From: Leptolinea sp964424035
GTDB lineage: Bacteria > Chloroflexota > Anaerolineae > Anaerolineales > Anaerolineaceae
Length of the DNA: 64,000 bases
Reading direction: 5' to 3'
NCBI GenBank assembly: GCA_964424035.1
Contig: CAYRHB010000001.1
Location: 16,141-80,140 of the forward strand
Below are positions 42,653 to 51,589 of the stretch, piece after piece. The notes under the pieces are model-generated. The model had not been told where the DNA came from, ran no database searches, and saw only the letters and a list, made by a program, of their open reading frames with translations. Made by a program: the position numbers and the translations under genes. The first letter of the stretch is position 1. Each line of letters opens with the position of its first letter.

Positions 42653-43557
42653 TCTCAATTTTCACCGCACCCAAACCTTTTACAAATCCACATATTGCCA
42701 TGATCCAGCGGAACGCCATTTGTTCTTGGAAGGCTGTTGGCGCGGATGTCATTCTGGTGGGGGATGATGAAGGTGTCTCTGAAGCTGCTGCGACATTGGG
42801 GGTTAAACATGAACCGCATGTGGAACGGAATGACTATGGAACACCAAAGATCGATTCGATCTTCCGTCTGGGACGCAAAGCGGCAGATTGTGATGTTCTG
42901 GCATACATAAACTCTGATATTATCCTGCTGCCGGATTTCATCCGGGCGGCTGATGTCGTCACCCGAAAACAGAAGGAATTCCTCATCATCGGCCAACGTT
43001 GGGATCTGGATGTGCGTGAGGACCTGGATTTTTCATCTGGCTGGGTTGAGCGTTTGCAGAATGAGATCAATATCCGTGCAAGGCGACACCCGCGAGGCGG
43101 CAGTGATTATTTTCTCTTCCCGGAAAATGTGTTTGGATACATTCCACCGTTCGCCATCGGTCGGGCGGGTTGGGATAACTGGATGATCTTCGAAGCCCGT
43201 CAACGTGGTTGGAAAGTGATCGATGCCAGTGACTCAATCAACATCATTCACCAGGACCATGATTACAGCCACCTTCCCGGAGGAAAACCGCATTACAAAC
43301 TTCCAGAAACTTTTGAAAATGTGAAAGCCGCCGGGGGGAACCGAACAATCTTTACTCTGGACGATTGTGATTACTGTCTGGCCGGTGACCGATTGGATTA
43401 TTTCCCCATGAGCTGGAGGAAATTCTGGCGGGAGGTAGAGATCCTGCCACTGGTTCGCTGGCATTCCAGGAAATTAGGTGAGTTATTCTTCACCATCTTT
43501 CACCCTGTAAAAGCCTACCGGGATTGGCGGTCAAAACGATCGCAACCGCAAGCGTGA
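42649..43557 (+). CDS. GT-A-like glycosyltransferase, family unclear
   Basis: A 302-residue protein that looks like a GT-A nucleotide-diphospho-sugar transferase. It begins ISIFTAPKPFTNPHIAMIQ, a motif I have seen only in uncharacterised polysaccharide-cluster proteins. CDVLAYINSDIILLPDFI appears to be the DXD-like metal site (Asn-Ser-Asp). GGSDYFLFPENVFGYIPPF and RAGWDNWMIFEARQRGW resemble the acceptor-side region of GT2-like enzymes, and IIHQDHDYSHLPGG follows. No membrane segment is seen. The gene overlaps the cytidylyltransferase by ATGA, suggesting tight functional linkage. Donor unknown; it could be inactive or a regulator of transferase assembly, but the motifs argue for an enzyme. Confidence 0.6.
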   Translation: MISIFTAPKPFTNPHIAMIQRNAICSWKAVGADVILVGDDEGVSEAAATLGVKHEPHVERNDYGTPKIDSIFRLGRKAADCDVLAYINSDIILLPDFIRAADVVTRKQKEFLIIGQRWDLDVREDLDFSSGWVERLQNEINIRARRHPRGGSDYFLFPENVFGYIPPFAIGRAGWDNWMIFEARQRGWKVIDASDSINIIHQDHDYSHLPGGKPHYKLPETFENVKAAGGNRTIFTLDDCDYCLAGDRLDYFPMSWRKFWREVEILPLVRWHSRKLGELFFTIFHPVKAYRDWRSKRSQPQA

Positions 43558-43594
43558 TCCGGCGTGGTATAAATTATTTTTGGAGAGGTCTTTC

Positions 43595-44560
43595 ATGCGA
43601 GTTGGACAAAACCCGGCAAAATATGTAAAAACAGTCGCCCGGCCTGAACGAATCACTGTGGCTGTGTTGAACTATATTCCTTTTCTGAGTGGTTTCTATG
43701 CGGATGCCCTGGATGTATTAAAAGTTTGTTTGAATAGCGCACGCACTGATGCCGGTTTACCGTTCGATTTGCTGGTATTTGATAACGGTTCCTGTGAAGA
43801 GGTAAAGAATTATCTGCTTACCGAACAGATGGAAGGCAGGATCCAGCATCTTTTCCTCTCGGAAAAGAATCTGGGTAAGGGCGGCGCCTGGAATATCATT
43901 CTCTCTGGATGCCCCGGAGAGATCATTGCCTATGCTGATAGTGATTGCCTTTTCTATCCGGGTTGGCTGGCCGAATCCGTCAAATTGCTCGAGGCTTTCC
44001 CGAATGTAGGGATGGTCACCGCGCGTCCTTTCCGAACCAACCCGGATTTTTATACCAGCACGGTATCATGGGGCACAAGGGAAGACACCGCGCAGGCTGG
44101 ACAATTCATACCCTGGGAAACCTTCCTCGAATTTGACCGGTCCATTGGACAGACTGATGAAGAGATTCGCAGGCATTATGACACCAGCGAGGATATTCGC
44201 CTCCAGTTCAACGGGGTTGAAGCATTGGCCGGGGCATCCCACTGGCAATTCACCGCCCGCAAGGATGTGCTTGCAAAATTCCTTCCGTTTGATATGACCC
44301 GTCCGATGGGGCAGGTGAAGCAATTGGACCAGCGTGTGAATGAAGCCGGTTATCTGCGGTTGATGCCGGTCAAACCGTTTGTCATGAACATGTCCAACAC
44401 CTTGCGCAATGTCCCTGGTATTGATCCAAAGGGAAGCGATGCGGGAGTTAAAGGATCCCGGCATAATTTGATCCTGGATTTTCCACCCATTAAAAAAGTC
44501 CTGCTTTCAATGTATGATGCCATTTTCCGCTGGTATTATGACCGCCCGGCGGCGAAATAA
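43595..44560 (+). CDS. GT2-family glycosyltransferase
   Basis: A 321-residue GT-A inverting transferase. ITVAVLNYIPFLSGFYADAL is the N-terminal strand region, DLLVFDNGSCEEVKNYL gives the uridine-binding Asp, LFLSEKNLGKGGAWN is typical, and IIAYADSDCLFYPGW holds the DXD metal site as Asp-Ser-Asp. The ATG at 43595 has a strong GGAGAGG ribosome site six bases away; an in-frame TTG at 43580 lies upstream of it and is rejected. An AT-rich TATAAA at 43568 sits in the short spacer but lacks a recognisable -35 box. Its donor is unknown. The gene is in a run of transferases between the cytidylyltransferase and a Gfo/Idh dehydrogenase. Confidence 0.8.
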   Translation: MRVGQNPAKYVKTVARPERITVAVLNYIPFLSGFYADALDVLKVCLNSARTDAGLPFDLLVFDNGSCEEVKNYLLTEQMEGRIQHLFLSEKNLGKGGAWNIILSGCPGEIIAYADSDCLFYPGWLAESVKLLEAFPNVGMVTARPFRTNPDFYTSTVSWGTREDTAQAGQFIPWETFLEFDRSIGQTDEEIRRHYDTSEDIRLQFNGVEALAGASHWQFTARKDVLAKFLPFDMTRPMGQVKQLDQRVNEAGYLRLMPVKPFVMNMSNTLRNVPGIDPKGSDAGVKGSRHNLILDFPPIKKVLLSMYDAIFRWYYDRPAAK

Positions 44561-44575
44561 GGAGAACCATCCGCT

Positions 44576-46036
44576 ATGCCGGATAAAAAAAACGTATTTA
44601 TCAGTGCCGACCACGGCCTGGCAATAGTTTATTTTTTACAGAGTGATGTTGTACCCACACTTTTAAAGGCAGGAGCAGAGGTAGTCATCCTGACCGATGA
44701 TGGATTGAAAGAACAGATCGAAAAACGGTTCGGGCAGACCGGTGTGCATATAGAGGGATTGCGCATGAAACAATGCCGGAAATATGCCGACACTGTCGAT
44801 CCATCAGCCCAATGGTGGTTGAATTTTCTGCGCCGGGTGGGTGCCTCAAGCAGGATCAACGTGGAAGCGTTGACCAGTCATGTACGCCAGGTGGATGTGG
44901 AAGCCTCAAAACGGCGCCGCAGCATAATGCCCGTTATGAAGGCGGCCATTGGCCTGATGCGGCGCTCAAAAATCGCACGGAGGATGATCTACCGGTCACA
45001 GTTGAAATATGATCCAGAGCTATACACTGACCTGTTTGAAAAATATAAACCGGATCTGGTGATCGCCAGCACACCGGGATGGCGGTTTGACCGTTATCTG
45101 CTGCGCCAGGCGGCAAAACGCGGCATCAAAACAGCCGCCGTGGTGGTGGGGTGGGATAATCCTTCCAGTTACAGCCTGCCGGGTGCGCCGGTGGATTGGA
45201 TCACCTGTTGGTCTGAGATCCAGAAACAGGAACTGGTGGAAGGCGATGACTGGCTGCCCGGGAGAGTGAATGTGGGGGGTATCCCATCATATGATGGTTA
45301 TTTCCGCAAGCAGTGGTTGATGACTCGCGACGAGTACTTCAAATTGCATGATCTCGATCCGAACCGCAAACTACTTTCGTATGCGAGCAGCTTTATCACG
45401 TTTTCACCGAACATCCAGAATATTGAGGCGCTGGCAAGGCTGGTTTCTGAAGACCAACTGGCCGAGCCTTCGCAATTACTCATCCGGCTTCATCCCAACC
45501 ATTTTATGAGCGAGCCGCTGTTTGCTGCGGAGCGTGAAAAAGTGCGGGCCATGGTTAAAGAGCTGCCGCATGTTCATCTGGTTGAACCAGTTCCACTGGG
45601 CGGAGAGCTCGGATATTATTCCGGAGAAGACATGCCGGAAAAGACTTCCATGATGGCTTATTCGGATGTGTTTCTTACCGTATATTCGACCATGGTTGTG
45701 GAAGAAGCCATCCACGGGCAGCCGATTGTGGCAGTGTGCATCGACGCTCCGGGGGGATGGAACCAGCCGGGCCGATTTTCCCTGCCACTTTCACAGATCG
45801 GGGAATGGCCGACCCATCAACGTTTCCGTGATGCAGGCGCCGGGCGGGTGGCTTTGAATGAAACCGAACTTCGAGATATGATCAATATCTATCTGAAAAA
45901 TCCCGGTATCGACGGCGACCAGCGAGAAAAGTTTATCCGGGATGAAGTTACATTTACAGATGGATCAGCCGGGAAACGTACCGGTGAATTCCTTGCATCT
46001 CTACTGGAAAAACCTAAACCGGAGGATTTTCGATGA
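44576..46036 (+). CDS. GT-B-like surface polysaccharide protein
   Basis: A 486-residue protein with the two-domain GT-B look of capsule-synthesis and glycerophosphotransferase-like enzymes. N-terminal VFISADHGLAIVYFLQSDVV is followed by VVILTDDGLKEQIEK. In the middle PDLVIASTPGWRFDRYLL and VVVGWDNPSSY form the inter-domain segment. The C-terminal domain has LLIRLHPNHFM and SDVFLTVYSTMVVEEAIHGQ, with a Glu-Glu in the position of the nucleotide-sugar binding Glu. It shares this pattern with the proteins at 33276 and 57994 but is more distant. It overlaps the Gfo/Idh gene by ATGA. Donor and product unknown. Confidence 0.65.
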   Translation: MPDKKNVFISADHGLAIVYFLQSDVVPTLLKAGAEVVILTDDGLKEQIEKRFGQTGVHIEGLRMKQCRKYADTVDPSAQWWLNFLRRVGASSRINVEALTSHVRQVDVEASKRRRSIMPVMKAAIGLMRRSKIARRMIYRSQLKYDPELYTDLFEKYKPDLVIASTPGWRFDRYLLRQAAKRGIKTAAVVVGWDNPSSYSLPGAPVDWITCWSEIQKQELVEGDDWLPGRVNVGGIPSYDGYFRKQWLMTRDEYFKLHDLDPNRKLLSYASSFITFSPNIQNIEALARLVSEDQLAEPSQLLIRLHPNHFMSEPLFAAEREKVRAMVKELPHVHLVEPVPLGGELGYYSGEDMPEKTSMMAYSDVFLTVYSTMVVEEAIHGQPIVAVCIDAPGGWNQPGRFSLPLSQIGEWPTHQRFRDAGAGRVALNETELRDMINIYLKNPGIDGDQREKFIRDEVTFTDGSAGKRTGEFLASLLEKPKPEDFR

Positions 46037-47019
46037 AATTCCTGATAGCGGGTTTTGGATCCATTGGAAGGCGGCATTTGAGAAATCTGCGCGCCCTGGG
46101 TGAAACCGATTTTGTTTTACTCCGTTCCCATAAATCGACCCTGCCGGATGATGAGATCGCTGGACTGCCGGTAGAATCTGATATCGAAGCCGCACTGGCG
46201 CATAAACCGGACGCGGTGATTATCTCCAACCCGACGGCGCTTCATCTGGATGTCGCCATACCGGCGGCAAAAGCCGGATGTGCGATCCTGATGGAAAAAC
46301 CGGTCTCACATTCGCTGGACCGGTTGGATGATCTAAAACAGGCTGTCGCATCCGGAGGCGCGGGCATTCTGCTGGGTTATCAATTCCGTTTTCACCCCGG
46401 ACTGCAGCAGATCGAGACCTGGCTGCGGAATGGCATGATCGGCCGTCCATTGTCATACAGAGCCCACTGGGGAGAATTTCTACCCAACTGGCATCCGTGG
46501 GAGGATTACCGGACCAGCTATACGTCCCGGTCAGATCTGGGAGGCGGCGTGGTTGTGACGTTAAGCCACCCCATCGATTATGTGCGCTGGTTGTTTGATG
46601 ATGTAAAAACACTGTGGGCATTTTCAGGCCGCTTGAGCGACCTTGAAGTGCAGGTGGAAGATTACGCGGAGATCGGTATGCAACACAGGAGTGGTGTAAC
46701 CGGCAGCCTGCACCTGGATTATTTCCAGCAGCCTCCTTCACATACTCTGGAAATCAATGGAACCGAAGGCCGGATGACCTGGGACAACGCCAGTGGAACA
46801 GCCCGCCTGTTCCGGGTTGAATACGGTGATTGGAAGGAAGCCGCATTACCGGAGACTTTCGACCGGAACGATCTGTTTATCGCCGAAACCCGGCATTTCC
46901 TTGATGTCGCCCGCAAACAGGCAGATCCGATATGCACATTGGAAGACGGCGAAGCTGTGTTGAGAATTTGCCTGGCTGTTCATCAGTCCGCATCAAGCGG
47001 TGAAATGGTAAAACTGTAA
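46033..47019 (+). CDS. Gfo/Idh/MocA family dehydrogenase
   Basis: NAD(P)-dependent oxidoreductase, 328 residues. The Rossmann opening is FLIAGFGSIGRRHLRNLRAL, the EKP catalytic motif appears in AILMEKPVSHSLD, and VVVTLSHPIDYVRWLF gives the conserved His region of the C-terminal domain. It differs clearly from the WbpB-like enzyme at 11031. Gfo/Idh proteins occur in legionaminic-type gene sets next to NeuB and cytidylyltransferase genes, which fits this locus, but the reaction here cannot be named. The gene overlaps the preceding GT-B-like gene. A GTG-started membrane protein gene follows after four bases. Confidence 0.75.
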   Translation: MKFLIAGFGSIGRRHLRNLRALGETDFVLLRSHKSTLPDDEIAGLPVESDIEAALAHKPDAVIISNPTALHLDVAIPAAKAGCAILMEKPVSHSLDRLDDLKQAVASGGAGILLGYQFRFHPGLQQIETWLRNGMIGRPLSYRAHWGEFLPNWHPWEDYRTSYTSRSDLGGGVVVTLSHPIDYVRWLFDDVKTLWAFSGRLSDLEVQVEDYAEIGMQHRSGVTGSLHLDYFQQPPSHTLEINGTEGRMTWDNASGTARLFRVEYGDWKEAALPETFDRNDLFIAETRHFLDVARKQADPICTLEDGEAVLRICLAVHQSASSGEMVKL

Positions 47020-47023
47020 GATC

Positions 47024-48868
47024 GTGGAAACAAAGAATAAAAACATCCGGAATTGGTTCCCGTTCCTATCAGCCGGTTATTTCTTATTGCTGACCGTTGT
47101 GATGACCTGGCCTCTTGCCACCCGTATGAGCAACCAGATGGTCGGATCGATTGGTGACAATATTTACTTTGTATGGATGATCGGCTGGTTTAAGAAGGCT
47201 TTATTCGAACTGCATATCAATCCGTTCAATGTGTGGTTCCTGAACTATCCGGAGGGCTGGAGTCTGGCCTATACAGAGATCACACCGGCACAATTACTAA
47301 TGGCAATGCCATTCAGTTTGATTGCCAGCCCGACATTCGCATACAACGCGGCGCATTTGCTTTCCTTCATACTCAGCGGCCTCATTATGTCCCTCTGGGT
47401 ACGGCGGTTGACCGGTTCAAACCAGGCCGGGCTGCTGGCCGGAACGGCATATGCTTTTTTGCCGTTCCATTTTGCGCATTTTCTCATCGGTCACTTGAAT
47501 TTATCCGGTTTGCAGTGGTTCCCCCTGTTTTTCTGGGGGTTCTTTGATCTGCTCCTGACCGTTCGTTCTGCACAGAATCCGAGAAACCACACCGGCAAGA
47601 ATGGCTCATCACAGGAATTGGAACTTGAAAAACCTGACCGCGAATCTTTGACCCGGCCCAACCCGGGAAAAAGGAAAGCGGCAATTCTTAAAACCGGTTT
47701 TGGCCTGGGTTTGATAGCCCTGACCAGCCAGTATTACCTTTACATGACCATCCTGGTTGCTGTCTTTATTTTCCTGGTCTACGTGCTCTTCATTAACCGG
47801 CCGGTCTTGCGGGTCCGGTCATTCTGGACGAATTGGTTGTTGGCAGGATTGGTGGCATTGCCACTGGTGGCCATTGCGGTTGCGCCGTATGTCAGCCTCG
47901 CCGGGCAGGGTGAATTACCGGACCGTGAACTGGGTGTTGTGCGTCCGTATTCTGCCGGTCTAACTGACTTCCTCCTGCCTTCCACCGAACATTTCCTGTG
48001 GGGCCAATGGGTGGGTGCCAATTTCAACCGCGATATGTGGGTTGAAGGTACGCTGTATATCGGGCTGGTAAATGCCTTGCTGGCTATCCATGCCTGGAAA
48101 CGCCGTGAAAGAACCGGGAACCGTATCCTTTTGGTCCTCCTCTTGAGCGGTGGGGCACTGGCATTGCTGCTGGCCATGGGAACGGACCTGCACTGGAATG
48201 GAGCTCCGGTCGAAATAAGCACTCCTGCATTTTTGACCGGATTGTGGTCGAAACCGACCATTCCAATTCCACTACCGGGATGGCTGCTTTTCAAGTATTT
48301 TCCCATGTATGCCAAACTGCGTGCTTTAATGCGTTTCGGGATATTTGTATTGCTCTTTATTTGTGTGGCAGCCGGGCTGGGTACGGCTGAATTATTAACA
48401 CGGATCAACCCCCGCTGGAAGAATGCAGCAGCAGCCGGATTGATCCTGCTGGTTCTGTTTGATTTCTATCCGGGGCCATACAACGAATTTGCTCCGGTGG
48501 AAGCCCGTGAGGTTGATTCGTGGCTGGCTGCCCAACCGGGTGATGGTGCGGTTGTGCAAATGCCATTCGCGATCGCCGAAGATCAGGAGCATACGTACTA
48601 TACCCTGGTATACGGGAAACCTTATGTGGGCGGTTTTTTTAATGCCTTCCCGCCGGCGCAATACAAGCGGGTCAAACCTGTATTGGAGAAATTTCCTGAT
48701 AATGAAAGCGTGAACTTGTTGCGGAAATTACAGGTCAGATGGGTGCTGGTTGATCCCTCCTATTATTCGGATTGGGACCGGACAAGAATGGAGATCGAGA
48801 ACATAGGCCTTTCCCTTGAAGCGGAACCGGGTGGGATGGCTGTATTCACATTGCAGGTCGAAAAATGA
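47024..48868 (+). CDS. Polytopic membrane protein, GT-C-like
   Basis: A 614-residue membrane protein with about ten helices. The loop TRMSNQMVGSIGDNIYFVWM includes an Asp after the first helix, as in GT-C proteins, and FLNYPEGWSLAYTEITPAQL follows, a segment common in uncharacterised bacterial membrane proteins of glycan loci. A charged cytoplasmic loop (ELEKPDRESLTRPNPGKRKA) divides the helices. The soluble C-terminal region contains DSWLAAQPGDGAVVQMPFAI and VRWVLVDPSYYSDW. It starts with GTG at 47024. Its stop overlaps the next membrane protein gene by ATGA. Function unproven; transfer from a lipid-phosphate sugar is the best guess. Confidence 0.7.
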   Translation: METKNKNIRNWFPFLSAGYFLLLTVVMTWPLATRMSNQMVGSIGDNIYFVWMIGWFKKALFELHINPFNVWFLNYPEGWSLAYTEITPAQLLMAMPFSLIASPTFAYNAAHLLSFILSGLIMSLWVRRLTGSNQAGLLAGTAYAFLPFHFAHFLIGHLNLSGLQWFPLFFWGFFDLLLTVRSAQNPRNHTGKNGSSQELELEKPDRESLTRPNPGKRKAAILKTGFGLGLIALTSQYYLYMTILVAVFIFLVYVLFINRPVLRVRSFWTNWLLAGLVALPLVAIAVAPYVSLAGQGELPDRELGVVRPYSAGLTDFLLPSTEHFLWGQWVGANFNRDMWVEGTLYIGLVNALLAIHAWKRRERTGNRILLVLLLSGGALALLLAMGTDLHWNGAPVEISTPAFLTGLWSKPTIPIPLPGWLLFKYFPMYAKLRALMRFGIFVLLFICVAAGLGTAELLTRINPRWKNAAAAGLILLVLFDFYPGPYNEFAPVEAREVDSWLAAQPGDGAVVQMPFAIAEDQEHTYYTLVYGKPYVGGFFNAFPPAQYKRVKPVLEKFPDNESVNLLRKLQVRWVLVDPSYYSDWDRTRMEIENIGLSLEAEPGGMAVFTLQVEK

Positions 48869-50526
48869 AGGCATGGATGGGAAGTATCCGGTCAGGTGAT
48901 CCCAGAAAGGCAATGGGGGGGCGTTCAGAAAGCCTGCTGTCCATTGGTTTGATCTTTCTAGCTACGCTGACCGGTATATCGCTGGCAGCCTGGAGCACCC
49001 GACTCGGACCGGGTGTGGGTGGTGACGCGACCATTTACCTGACATCCGCGCAAAATTTTGCCCGGGGAATTGGACTGGGTTTGGTTCAACCGGATGGAAC
49101 CTTCCGCTTGTTGCCATATTCCGCTCCGCTTTTTCCATTAATTCTTTCGCCTTTCGCAGCCGGGGGGTGTGATTTAACGCTGGTTGCCCGCTGGCTAAAC
49201 ATCCTGCTGTTTGGCGGTTTGATCATCCTTGCCGGTTTGGTATCGCTCAAAATGATGGGGCATAAATGGGCTGCCGCTCTGCCAGCCTGGCTCATTGCCT
49301 GCTCCCCGATCCTGCTGCCGGTTTACTCCTGGGCTATGGCTGAACCGATTGCCTTGCTGCTTGGATTTGGAGGATTGGCGGTAATTCTGGACAATCTGGA
49401 CAGGAAGTTGACAGGACGGGTTGGCTGGCCGGAAGTGAGTGGTCTGCTTTTGGGTTTGTCTGTGGCGGCACGTTATCCAGCTGCGGCTTTTCTGGCTGCC
49501 GGGCTGCTCTTTTGTCTGTTGTGGCTGCGAACATCTGTAAAGATGCGATTTTTTATATGCCTGCGTATCGGTTTGACCGGTATTGTTCCACTGGCTATCT
49601 GGGTGATGATGCAGCTTGGACAAACAGCTTCTGTATCCGCGCGTTCGATCCTGAGCCTTGAAGAGATGCAGCAGCGCTTTGCAATCTTCTGGCCCCAGTT
49701 AAATTCTGCCATGCTTGTGTGGGCGTTGCCGGTGTCGTTTCAGGCTTCGCCTGCGTATCCGGGTTGGATCAATGCCATCCTGCCGGCGATTGTCTTTATT
49801 ATTCTCGGTGTTTTATCCATACGTCTGTGGAAACATGAACAGGCATCCAGCACCAACAGGATTGTGTTGTCACTCTGGATTTTCACCGGCCTTTATATTG
49901 GCATCCTGCTACTGGTCTATTTGACCACCTATCCACCGATTACCATTGACAACCGTATGCTCTCACCCGCCCATACAGCTGTTATCTGGATCACTGGTTT
50001 GGTTCTGGCTGAGGCTATAGGCTGTACGAAATCACGCAGGTGGCAGGTGGTATTGTTGATTGTTCTGCTGGGATTCGTAGGATGGTATGGGATCCGCACA
50101 GTGAGGATCGGACAGCAAAACGCGCAAACCGGACTGGGTTATAACGCTATTGAATGGCAGCAGTCGCATGTTATAGAAGCCATAAAAAAACTGCCTGAGG
50201 AACAGAATCTGGTAACGAACGAGACCATGGCAGTGTTGTACCTTAGCGGCAGGGTGTCAAAACCTGTGGCAGAGATCTACCGTGATGAACTGGCTTATCC
50301 ATTCACCCGGTATGGCGATGGACCAACCGGATTAGATCCGGCAGAGGCTGAATTTTCGAGAGGCGACAGTCTGCTGGTCGTTTTCACCACCCTGGAAAAC
50401 CAGTTTGAGTCCATTTACGGGGATCAGGCAGCCGAACGGACCCTGCAGTTCACCAATGGTCTACGTGAAGTGATGAAGGGAGAGGATGGCGCAATCTACC
50501 GGTATCCTCTCGAGCCATCCCGATAA
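48865..50526 (+). CDS. GT-C-like membrane glycosyltransferase
   Basis: A 553-residue integral membrane protein. GVGGDATIYLTSAQNFARGI is the extracytoplasmic loop after the first helix, with the Asp expected for GT39/GT83-type enzymes. PYSAPLFPLILSPFAAGG then opens the next helix. Around ten helices are visible to residue 390, followed by a ~140-residue soluble tail. It shares this layout with the gene at 51590 (GLINDSVVYIGGAENILAGH and PLYSYTLAMVAAAG), so the two are paralogues separated by the inverted DUF4380-like gene. It is the last gene of the long right-hand operon and is followed by a clear terminator. Donor unknown. Confidence 0.75.
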   Translation: MKAWMGSIRSGDPRKAMGGRSESLLSIGLIFLATLTGISLAAWSTRLGPGVGGDATIYLTSAQNFARGIGLGLVQPDGTFRLLPYSAPLFPLILSPFAAGGCDLTLVARWLNILLFGGLIILAGLVSLKMMGHKWAAALPAWLIACSPILLPVYSWAMAEPIALLLGFGGLAVILDNLDRKLTGRVGWPEVSGLLLGLSVAARYPAAAFLAAGLLFCLLWLRTSVKMRFFICLRIGLTGIVPLAIWVMMQLGQTASVSARSILSLEEMQQRFAIFWPQLNSAMLVWALPVSFQASPAYPGWINAILPAIVFIILGVLSIRLWKHEQASSTNRIVLSLWIFTGLYIGILLLVYLTTYPPITIDNRMLSPAHTAVIWITGLVLAEAIGCTKSRRWQVVLLIVLLGFVGWYGIRTVRIGQQNAQTGLGYNAIEWQQSHVIEAIKKLPEEQNLVTNETMAVLYLSGRVSKPVAEIYRDELAYPFTRYGDGPTGLDPAEAEFSRGDSLLVVFTTLENQFESIYGDQAAERTLQFTNGLREVMKGEDGAIYRYPLEPSR

Positions 50527-50547
50527 TTTCAATTCACGATTATATAG

Positions 50548-50583
50548 AAAACAGGAGCGGAATGAAAACCCCGCTCCTGTTTT
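50548..50583. terminator. Bidirectional hairpin terminator
   Basis: ACAGGAGCGG at 50551-50560 pairs perfectly with CCGCTCCTGT at 50571-50580 around a ten-base loop. A and T tracts flank the stem on both sides (AAA before, TTTT after), so it can act in both directions. It lies between the convergent genes ending at 50526 (plus) and 50600 (minus). Confidence 0.85.
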
Positions 50584-50599
50584 TGTATCAAAGAATCGG

Positions 50600-51514
50600 T
50601 TATTTTTTCAACGCCTTTTGAACAACTGGAAGGATATTCTTTTTCACGTCCTCGTCATTTTTTGGCATGGGGATATTTTCGGCGAAATACCAGGTTTCCT
50701 CATGAGTCACAGACTCGCCCAGGTCAACCGTTTTGTATGCCCCGAGGGTTTCCAATTCCAGGCAATCTTTGTTGGTCCAGCTTTGCAGGTTCGTCCCGAA
50801 GTCGACATATTCTTCACCGGAGAAGCGGGAGAAGAGTTTGATAAATGTGGCATGCGGGAACACGCAGGCCGCCCAGCCGGTTTCGTTCATCACAGCCACT
50901 TTAGTGGGGATGGAACCAGTCTGCTGGCGCAGCAGAATGTAATCGTCACCCCAGGTAAACCGGGGATCTGTCATCCGGGTATATGGCCAGATGGCAATGG
51001 CGTGGGATGGCAGCAGCAAGCCGGGGGTGAAATCACGGGGTGTGACAGGAAGCACGGCCTCGCCACCGGCCGCCATAACTGAGAGAGCCCAGGGCGCGAA
51101 CTTGACCGGCCATAGACCGCAATTCTTGATGATGTTCCGAATAACAACTCTGGGTTCCTTCTCATCCATGCGGATCTCCATGGATTTTTGAAGACCGGTT
51201 GTGGTTTCAACCGGTGATGTCAGCAGAACGCCATTTTCAAGGATCTTTGCTTCTATGGGGAAATTGTCTGCGTAATAAGTGCGTTCTGCCAGTTCAGGAG
51301 CTGCCCACAGGCGGTGGCCGCCATACCCAACATATTCACTGGTGCCTGCCGTACCCATTTCAGCAGGGTTATTGTAGAAGAGGTTCTCTTTGCCTTTGAA
51401 ACCGCCAGAGACGATTCGCGGCCCAACGTCAGTTGTGGCGATCACCTGAATACTCGAGTTCTCAATCTGAATACAATTCTTCCAGCCGGCATAGGATACT
51501 TTTTCGATCTTCAT
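50600..51514 (-). CDS. DUF4380-like protein with galactose-mutarotase-type fold
   Basis: A 304-residue protein resembling DUF4380 or aldose-epimerase-like beta-sandwich proteins. IQVIATTDVGPRIVSGGFKG near the N-terminus, YGGHRLWAAPELAERTYY, and VKFAPWALSVMAAGGEAVLP are the recognisable stretches. The gene is on the opposite strand to everything around it. ATG 51514 has AGAGGGA about ten bases upstream; an in-frame ATG at 51559 is further from any ribosome site. There is no signal peptide. It may epimerise, bind or trim a sugar, but none of this is demonstrated. Its own promoter and terminator suggest an independent unit inserted into the locus. Confidence 0.65.
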   Translation of the reverse strand: MKIEKVSYAGWKNCIQIENSSIQVIATTDVGPRIVSGGFKGKENLFYNNPAEMGTAGTSEYVGYGGHRLWAAPELAERTYYADNFPIEAKILENGVLLTSPVETTTGLQKSMEIRMDEKEPRVVIRNIIKNCGLWPVKFAPWALSVMAAGGEAVLPVTPRDFTPGLLLPSHAIAIWPYTRMTDPRFTWGDDYILLRQQTGSIPTKVAVMNETGWAACVFPHATFIKLFSRFSGEEYVDFGTNLQSWTNKDCLELETLGAYKTVDLGESVTHEETWYFAENIPMPKNDEDVKKNILPVVQKALKK

Positions 51515-51557
51515 AATTTGAGTCCCTCTTGTTGAATTAGGTCTGTTATTATTGTCC

Positions 51558-51586
51558 ATTATAATTAGCTTCGTGTTTTATGCGAA
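51558..51586 (-). promoter_or_regulatory. Candidate promoter of the DUF4380-like gene
   Basis: On the minus strand TTCGCA (51586-51581) and TATAAT (51563-51558) are separated by exactly 17 bases. The start of transcription would fall near 51551, giving a leader of about 37 bases with an AGAGGGA ribosome site before ATG 51514. Confidence 0.5.
51560..51565 (+). promoter_or_regulatory. Candidate -10 box for the right-end operon
   Basis: The plus strand reads TATAAT, overlapping the divergent minus-strand -10 box. The hexamer 17 bases upstream is TTAGGT, a poor -35 match. If used, the leader to ATG 51590 would be under 20 bases. The overlap means the two directions would compete. Confidence 0.35.
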
Positions 51587-51589
51587 TAA

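Noticed and set aside
43568..43573. TATAAA before the GT2 gene at 43595
   Set aside because: The 17-base upstream hexamer is ACCGCA, with no resemblance to a -35 box; the gene is probably read from upstream.
50486..51082. Long plus-strand frame over the DUF4380-like gene
   Set aside because: It runs across a hairpin terminator and antisense to a gene with family motifs, ribosome site and promoter; its translation has no recognisable domain.
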